A stretch of DNA of 34,158 nucleotides from an uncultured Candidatus Saccharibacteria bacterium (lineage in GTDB: Bacteria; Patescibacteriota; Saccharimonadia; CAILAD01; GCA-016700035): assembly GCA_937996675.1 (NCBI GenBank), contig CALKUN010000115.1, positions 1 to 34,158 on the forward strand, in the 5' to 3' direction. A program made the translations under genes and the position numbers. Of this stretch, positions 30,145 through 34,158 are shown piece after piece (position 1 is the first letter of the stretch; the number at the start of each line of letters is the position of its first letter). A model generated the notes under the pieces. The model was given only the letters and a program-made list of their open reading frames with translations. It had not been told where the DNA came from and did not search any database.

Positions 30145-32997
30145 ATGGCCAAGATCAAACCAGATGCCAAGCTCGTAGAAGGTTTGAATGCAGTTCAGCT
30201 GAAGGCTGTAACACATACATCTGGCCCGGCCTTGGTAGTTGCAGGGCCAGGGACGGGAAAGACTACAGTGATTAGTCGCCGCATTGCTCATCTCATCTCA
30301 TCAGGGTCTGCGTTGCCTGAGGAGATTCTGGCACTTACCTTTACAGATAAGGCAGCCAAAGAAATGGAAGAGCGTGTTGATCGCTTGTTGCCATATGGAT
30401 ACGTCGATACGCAGATTATGACATTCCATGCTCTTGGAGGGCAGATCATTCAGGATCACACTATTGAAGCTGGCCTCAAGTCTTCAACGCGTCTTGCTTC
30501 ATCATTACAGCAACATGTATTGCTTCAGCAGGCTCTGGAAGAAATGGGCGAGCTGAAGCTTGTGAGGCCAGCTCATCAGCCTGGTCAGTACGCTCCACAA
30601 CTGCTGTCATACTTTTCGAGACTGAAAGATGAAGGCCTTGATTCTGCGGACTATGCAAAGACGCTTGTGAGCATAAAAAAGCAGAAAGAGCCGGATGAAA
30701 TGGATTGGGATCTTTATGACGAGGTCGCTCGGGTATATGGTGCCTACGAAGCCCTCAAGCAACAAACCGGCTTTATAGATTTCGGTGATCAATTACTTAT
30801 TCCTTATAAGCTCCTAAGTAATAACCCAAGTATTGCTCGACGCTTCCAGTCGGTTTACAAATATATTCTGGTAGATGAATTTCAAGATACGAACTATATT
30901 CAGGCTCAGTTAATGCATTTGTTGTCAAAAAAACATCATAATCTTATGGTTGTGGGTGATGACGACCAGTCAATCTATCGGTTTCGTGGAGCGGAATTGC
31001 AGAACATTCTGGATTTCTCAGACCACTACAAAAACACCAAGAACTTCGTACTGAGCGAGAATTATCGTTCGACACAGAAGGTCATTGATCGGTCCTACGA
31101 TCTTATCGTGCAGAATAATCCTGATCGTCTGGAGGTGAAACTAGGCATCAACAAACATCTCAAAGGACTCACTAATGGGGTTGAGCCGAGACTGATACAC
31201 GTTGACAGCCTAGCAGCAGAGTTATCACTGGTAGTTGATACGGTCGAAAAGCTACTCGAAACAGAATCGGCCGAAGAGATCGCCATCCTATGTCGCAACA
31301 ACCAACAGGCTGGTTCGCTTATGGCGGCTCTGCGGCAGCGCAATCTACCAGTAAGTACTCAGCAGACTCAGACACTCTTGCAGCAGCCGGTCGTGCGGCA
31401 GTGCATCGACTTCATACGCATCCTACATGACCCAGACGATACGCCAGCGCTGTACCGCTACTTGATTAGTCCAAGAGTAGGGATCGGTATCGCCACGGTG
31501 ATTGACCTCACGACGAGAGCTCGTAGTGCGAATGTCTCCCTGTATCGCTACATTATGGAAGCGCAGGAGCAGAGCCAGTTGCATACTATCTTACTGAACC
31601 TTGAAGGGTATCGTGAGCTCACCAAAGCACAGACTCCTGGCGAGCTTCTTTATAAGTTCATCACTGATGATGATTATCTAAATGGCTTGGTTGTGGAATC
31701 AGAGACAGATCCGGTATCGGCTTACCAAGTCAGAAGCTTGGCTCGGTTCTTTGAAATGATTGCCGAGTTAGAAGGAGTTGATGCAGTCGATAATAGTCAC
31801 TCCTTGTGGTCGCATATTCAAACAATGTATGAGCTGGATGTTTTTGCCGAGCCAGATGAGACAGAAGCTCAAGACGGCGTACACGTTCTGACGGCGCACC
31901 GGTCAAAGGGTTTGGAGTTTGATTCAGTGATTCTCTTCGATATGACGGAAGGAAGTTTTCCGGCTGGTCGTCGTGGTGAATCGTTGACATTACCACAACA
32001 TATGACTGAGACACCAGATAATTTAAGCTTGGCACACTACGCTGAAGAGCGTCGTCTGTGCTATGTAGCTATGACACGTGCCCGCAAGAACCTCATCGTC
32101 ACATATTCCCCTGATCATGGAGGTAAGCGCATGCGTAAGCCATCACGTTTTCTCTATGAGGCGTTTGGGCCCGATCTCGATCTCAAGCCCGTAGCTGGAA
32201 CCGGTGTACCGGCTAGTATTGAAAAGTTTGGGAGAGGACTTAATCAAGCTCCTGGGATGACGGTGACTTATCCTGAGGTGGATGGCTGGATTCAGTTAAC
32301 CCCTAACCAAGTATCGGATTACTTGATGGATCCAGGTATGTTCTACTTGCGGTCGGTGTTGAAGTTTCCGAGCCGACCCCATCACCGGCTGACGTATGGT
32401 ACAGCATTACACGCTGTTTTTGAGGTGTATTTTAAGGATAGGCAATCAGGCAAGACGGCTAGCCTGAAGCGGCTGCTAAAAGTCCTTGAAGAACATTGGA
32501 GTCATCAGGGCTTTGTGTCTCCAAGACACGAACAGGAGCGCTTTGCAGCTGCTCAGGGGACTATCAGGCGCACCTATGCAGAATGGAACAAGCTAGAGTT
32601 TGACGTGAGGGCAGTTGAGTCTTCTTTCTTGCTCGAGATACCGCAGTCGAAGGTGCGCATTAAGGGGCGATACGATCTGGTACTCGGCAATGATATGGGT
32701 GCAGAGATTCGAGACTTTAAGACCTCGGCAGTATCGTCGGAGAAGTCGGCGGCAGATAGGGTACGAGACAGCATTCAGTTGCAGATTTATGCCTTAGCAT
32801 GGGAGAAGCTCCAGCAGGAACCGGTTACCGCTGTCAGTCTTGATTTTGTAGAGACCGAGTATTTAGTACGACGAGAAAAAATCGATCACAAGAAGACACT
32901 TAATAAGATAGCTGAAGTGGCTGATGGTATTCGGTCGGCACAGTATCCGCTCAATGGTTACTATGTTGATAGTGAGGCACCCCTGGAGCTGCTATGA
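30145..32997 (+). CDS. UvrD/PcrA-type helicase fused to RecB-family nuclease
   Basis: 950 aa. Superfamily 1A 3'-5' DNA helicase: Q-motif region LNAVQLKAV, Walker A GPGTGKTT (34-41), motif Ia FTDKAAKEMEER, Walker B DEFQDT (244-249), motif III GDDDQSIYRFRGA, motif IV ENYRST, motif V TAHRSKGLEFDSVIL, motif VI YVAMTRARKNL. From about residue 740 a PD-(D/E)XK nuclease follows, with LHAVFEVYF and G841-x2-D844 ... D857-x-K859 in GRYDLV and IRDFKTS, so the nuclease site looks intact. This layout resembles AddA rather than plain UvrD; no AddB or RecC partner is in the window. It may process DNA ends in repair or recombination. Overlaps the next gene by ATGA (32994-32997). Confidence 0.92.
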   Translation: MAKIKPDAKLVEGLNAVQLKAVTHTSGPALVVAGPGTGKTTVISRRIAHLISSGSALPEEILALTFTDKAAKEMEERVDRLLPYGYVDTQIMTFHALGGQIIQDHTIEAGLKSSTRLASSLQQHVLLQQALEEMGELKLVRPAHQPGQYAPQLLSYFSRLKDEGLDSADYAKTLVSIKKQKEPDEMDWDLYDEVARVYGAYEALKQQTGFIDFGDQLLIPYKLLSNNPSIARRFQSVYKYILVDEFQDTNYIQAQLMHLLSKKHHNLMVVGDDDQSIYRFRGAELQNILDFSDHYKNTKNFVLSENYRSTQKVIDRSYDLIVQNNPDRLEVKLGINKHLKGLTNGVEPRLIHVDSLAAELSLVVDTVEKLLETESAEEIAILCRNNQQAGSLMAALRQRNLPVSTQQTQTLLQQPVVRQCIDFIRILHDPDDTPALYRYLISPRVGIGIATVIDLTTRARSANVSLYRYIMEAQEQSQLHTILLNLEGYRELTKAQTPGELLYKFITDDDYLNGLVVESETDPVSAYQVRSLARFFEMIAELEGVDAVDNSHSLWSHIQTMYELDVFAEPDETEAQDGVHVLTAHRSKGLEFDSVILFDMTEGSFPAGRRGESLTLPQHMTETPDNLSLAHYAEERRLCYVAMTRARKNLIVTYSPDHGGKRMRKPSRFLYEAFGPDLDLKPVAGTGVPASIEKFGRGLNQAPGMTVTYPEVDGWIQLTPNQVSDYLMDPGMFYLRSVLKFPSRPHHRLTYGTALHAVFEVYFKDRQSGKTASLKRLLKVLEEHWSHQGFVSPRHEQERFAAAQGTIRRTYAEWNKLEFDVRAVESSFLLEIPQSKVRIKGRYDLVLGNDMGAEIRDFKTSAVSSEKSAADRVRDSIQLQIYALAWEKLQQEPVTAVSLDFVETEYLVRREKIDHKKTLNKIAEVADGIRSAQYPLNGYYVDSEAPLELL

Positions 32998-33434
32998 GCG
33001 ATCTCAAATACGTTTTGTCGTACCGTGACCAAGAGTGGCTGGAGAATCTTCTGGCTGATATCTGGTACCGGTCATTTGAAGATGTTCCACAGGATAATGA
33101 CGTGGTGATACGGTGGGGTAAACGAGCCAAGCGTAGACTCGGGTCGATCTCAGTTGATCCTCGCGATATGACGACCAGCATCATTCGCGTGAACCGACTG
33201 TTTCAGGACCTAGACGTACCGGAGTTTGTTGTAAGAGCTACAATATTTCATGAGATGACGCACTATGCCCATGGCTTCAACTCTCCGTTGGAGCAAAAAC
33301 AAAAACACCCCCATAGCGGTGGAGTAATCCGTAAAGAGTTCGCAGAGAGAGGGCAAGTAGCGTTGTATGAAAAACAACGTAAGTGGCTTGATGCGACATG
33401 GGTGGGTATTCTCAAGAAGCATCATATGCTCTAA
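32994..33434 (+). CDS. SprT-like zinc metalloprotein
   Basis: 146 aa. Contains HEMTH (His86, Glu87, His90) in a helix following VVRATIF, and HPHSGGVIRKEFAERG downstream, where a third zinc ligand would lie, as in the SprT/Spartan fold. Eukaryotic Spartan cuts DNA-crosslinked proteins; bacterial SprT-like proteins are poorly characterised. Translational coupling to the helicase-nuclease (ATGA overlap) hints at a DNA-repair role here, which is an inference. Other HExxH zincin families are possible. Confidence 0.7.
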   Translation: MSDLKYVLSYRDQEWLENLLADIWYRSFEDVPQDNDVVIRWGKRAKRRLGSISVDPRDMTTSIIRVNRLFQDLDVPEFVVRATIFHEMTHYAHGFNSPLEQKQKHPHSGGVIRKEFAERGQVALYEKQRKWLDATWVGILKKHHML

Positions 33435-33447
33435 TTTGTCCGAGCTA

Positions 33448-33476
33448 GTCACATCACTCCCTTGATGGGCTATACT
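33448..33476 (+). promoter_or_regulatory. rmuC promoter, leaderless layout
   Basis: -10 TATACT (33471-33476), with GTCACA (33448-33453) as a 4-of-6 match to the -35 consensus at a 17-nt spacing. The box ends 6 nt before the ATG at 33483, so the mRNA would have almost no leader; the GGAG between is too close to the ATG to be a normal ribosome site. Confidence 0.45.
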
Positions 33477-33482
33477 GGAGTT

Positions 33483-34158
33483 ATGATACTTCTTACGATC
33501 CTCATCGCTGTTCTCTTGGTTGCTGTACTGGCTTTGTTCTATATGGTTTGGAAGCTGGCCCAGAAGCCGGCTGCTGAGGCGATGGACTCGAACAGTTGGC
33601 AGCTCTTCAAGCAAGACCTGCAGGGAATGCAGCAGATGCTTAGCCAGTCACACGCTCAGATGAATGAGCGCATGGACCGTAACAGTGCCAGCATGCAGGC
33701 AAACGTGCATGCTCAAATGAAACAGTCATCTGACATTATTAAGGATGTAACTGAACGCCTCACGAAGTTAGATGAAACGAACCGTCGAGTGGTCGACATT
33801 AGCGGTGAGCTACGCTCGCTCCAGAATGTCCTACAGAATCCGAAGCAGCGGGGTGTTCTGGGCGAGTACTATCTTGGACAGGTGCTGGAAAATGTACTCC
33901 CGCCAGGGGGATTCGAGCTCCAGTATAAGTTTCAGAATGGAGACATCGTTGACGCTATTGTGAAGCTGGATAAGGGAAAGATTCTTCCGGTCGACTCGAA
34001 GTTTAGTCTCGAAAACTACAATCGACTTATCGATAAAGTAGAGTCATCCGAACGAGATACGCTTATTAAGACCTTCAAGCAAGATCTCAAAAATCGCATT
34101 GATGAGACGGCTAAGTACATCCGACCAGCAGAGGGGACGATGGACTTCGCATTTATGT
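33483..34158 (+). CDS. rmuC: RmuC family protein, 3' truncated by window edge
   Basis: 225 codons visible and the frame is open at the right edge. RmuC has a predicted nuclease fold and limits recombination at inverted repeats. Visible: an N-terminal membrane helix (ILLTILIAVLLVAVLALFYM), a coiled-coil of about 85 residues rich in Gln and Met, then the RmuC core: QNPKQRGVLGEYYLGQVLEN, PGGFELQYKFQNGDIVDAIV, ILPVDSKFSLENYNRL, and RIDETAKYIRPAEGTMDFAF. The core motifs are well kept. It follows the helicase-nuclease and SprT-like genes, giving a run of DNA-maintenance genes, but has its own promoter-like sequence. Confidence 0.92.
   Translation, partial: MILLTILIAVLLVAVLALFYMVWKLAQKPAAEAMDSNSWQLFKQDLQGMQQMLSQSHAQMNERMDRNSASMQANVHAQMKQSSDIIKDVTERLTKLDETNRRVVDISGELRSLQNVLQNPKQRGVLGEYYLGQVLENVLPPGGFELQYKFQNGDIVDAIVKLDKGKILPVDSKFSLENYNRLIDKVESSERDTLIKTFKQDLKNRIDETAKYIRPAEGTMDFAFM

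Overview
The window looks like a chromosomal segment of a Candidate Phyla Radiation bacterium, most probably a Saccharibacterium (TM7). This is inferred from gene content and divergence, not from a marker search. GC is moderate, genes are tightly packed with many 1-20 nt overlaps, TGA is used as an ordinary stop, housekeeping proteins are short and divergent, and giant secreted beta-rich proteins sit beside a MacB-type ABC system. I see no insertion sequence, prophage, CRISPR array, tRNA or rRNA.

Left part (1-11.1 kb): the 3' end of a polyprenyl-phosphate sugar transferase and a GT4 glycosyltransferase run rightwards into a 48-nt perfect palindrome that serves as a shared terminator. Facing them is the translation operon infC-rpmI-rplT; infC appears to start with AUU. 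Next comes a leftward trio (DUF4446 membrane protein, bactofilin, degenerate diacylglycerol-kinase-like protein), a small rightward membrane protein, comM with its own promoter, and a leftward block of three glycosyltransferases plus a GalT-family enzyme that probably makes glycolipids or surface glycans.

Middle (11.1-26.4 kb): a complete tmRNA gene (ssrA) with its terminator, a winged-helix/Nudix fusion, a membrane-anchored subtilisin-like protease, and then two giant paralogous secreted proteins (1452 and 1717 aa; DUF2341 plus fibronectin-III arrays, the second with an extra NHL propeller). They are followed by a MacB-like ABC ATPase and permease. The paralogues share a 134-bp stretch of perfect DNA identity and a conserved hydrophobic C-terminal tail. 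The protease, giant proteins and ABC system form a plausible cell-surface locus.

Right part (26.4-34.2 kb): a gene-poor 490-bp gap that contains a well-formed promoter and terminator for an unannotated transcript of about 95 nt, then class I fructose-bisphosphate aldolase, smpB (partner of the tmRNA), argS with an aberrant HIGH motif, a UvrD-like helicase fused to a RecB-type nuclease, a SprT-like zinc protein and the 5' part of rmuC. Several of these genes have a -10 box ending only 6-9 nt before the start codon, suggesting leaderless mRNAs; other genes in the window have clear Shine-Dalgarno sites.
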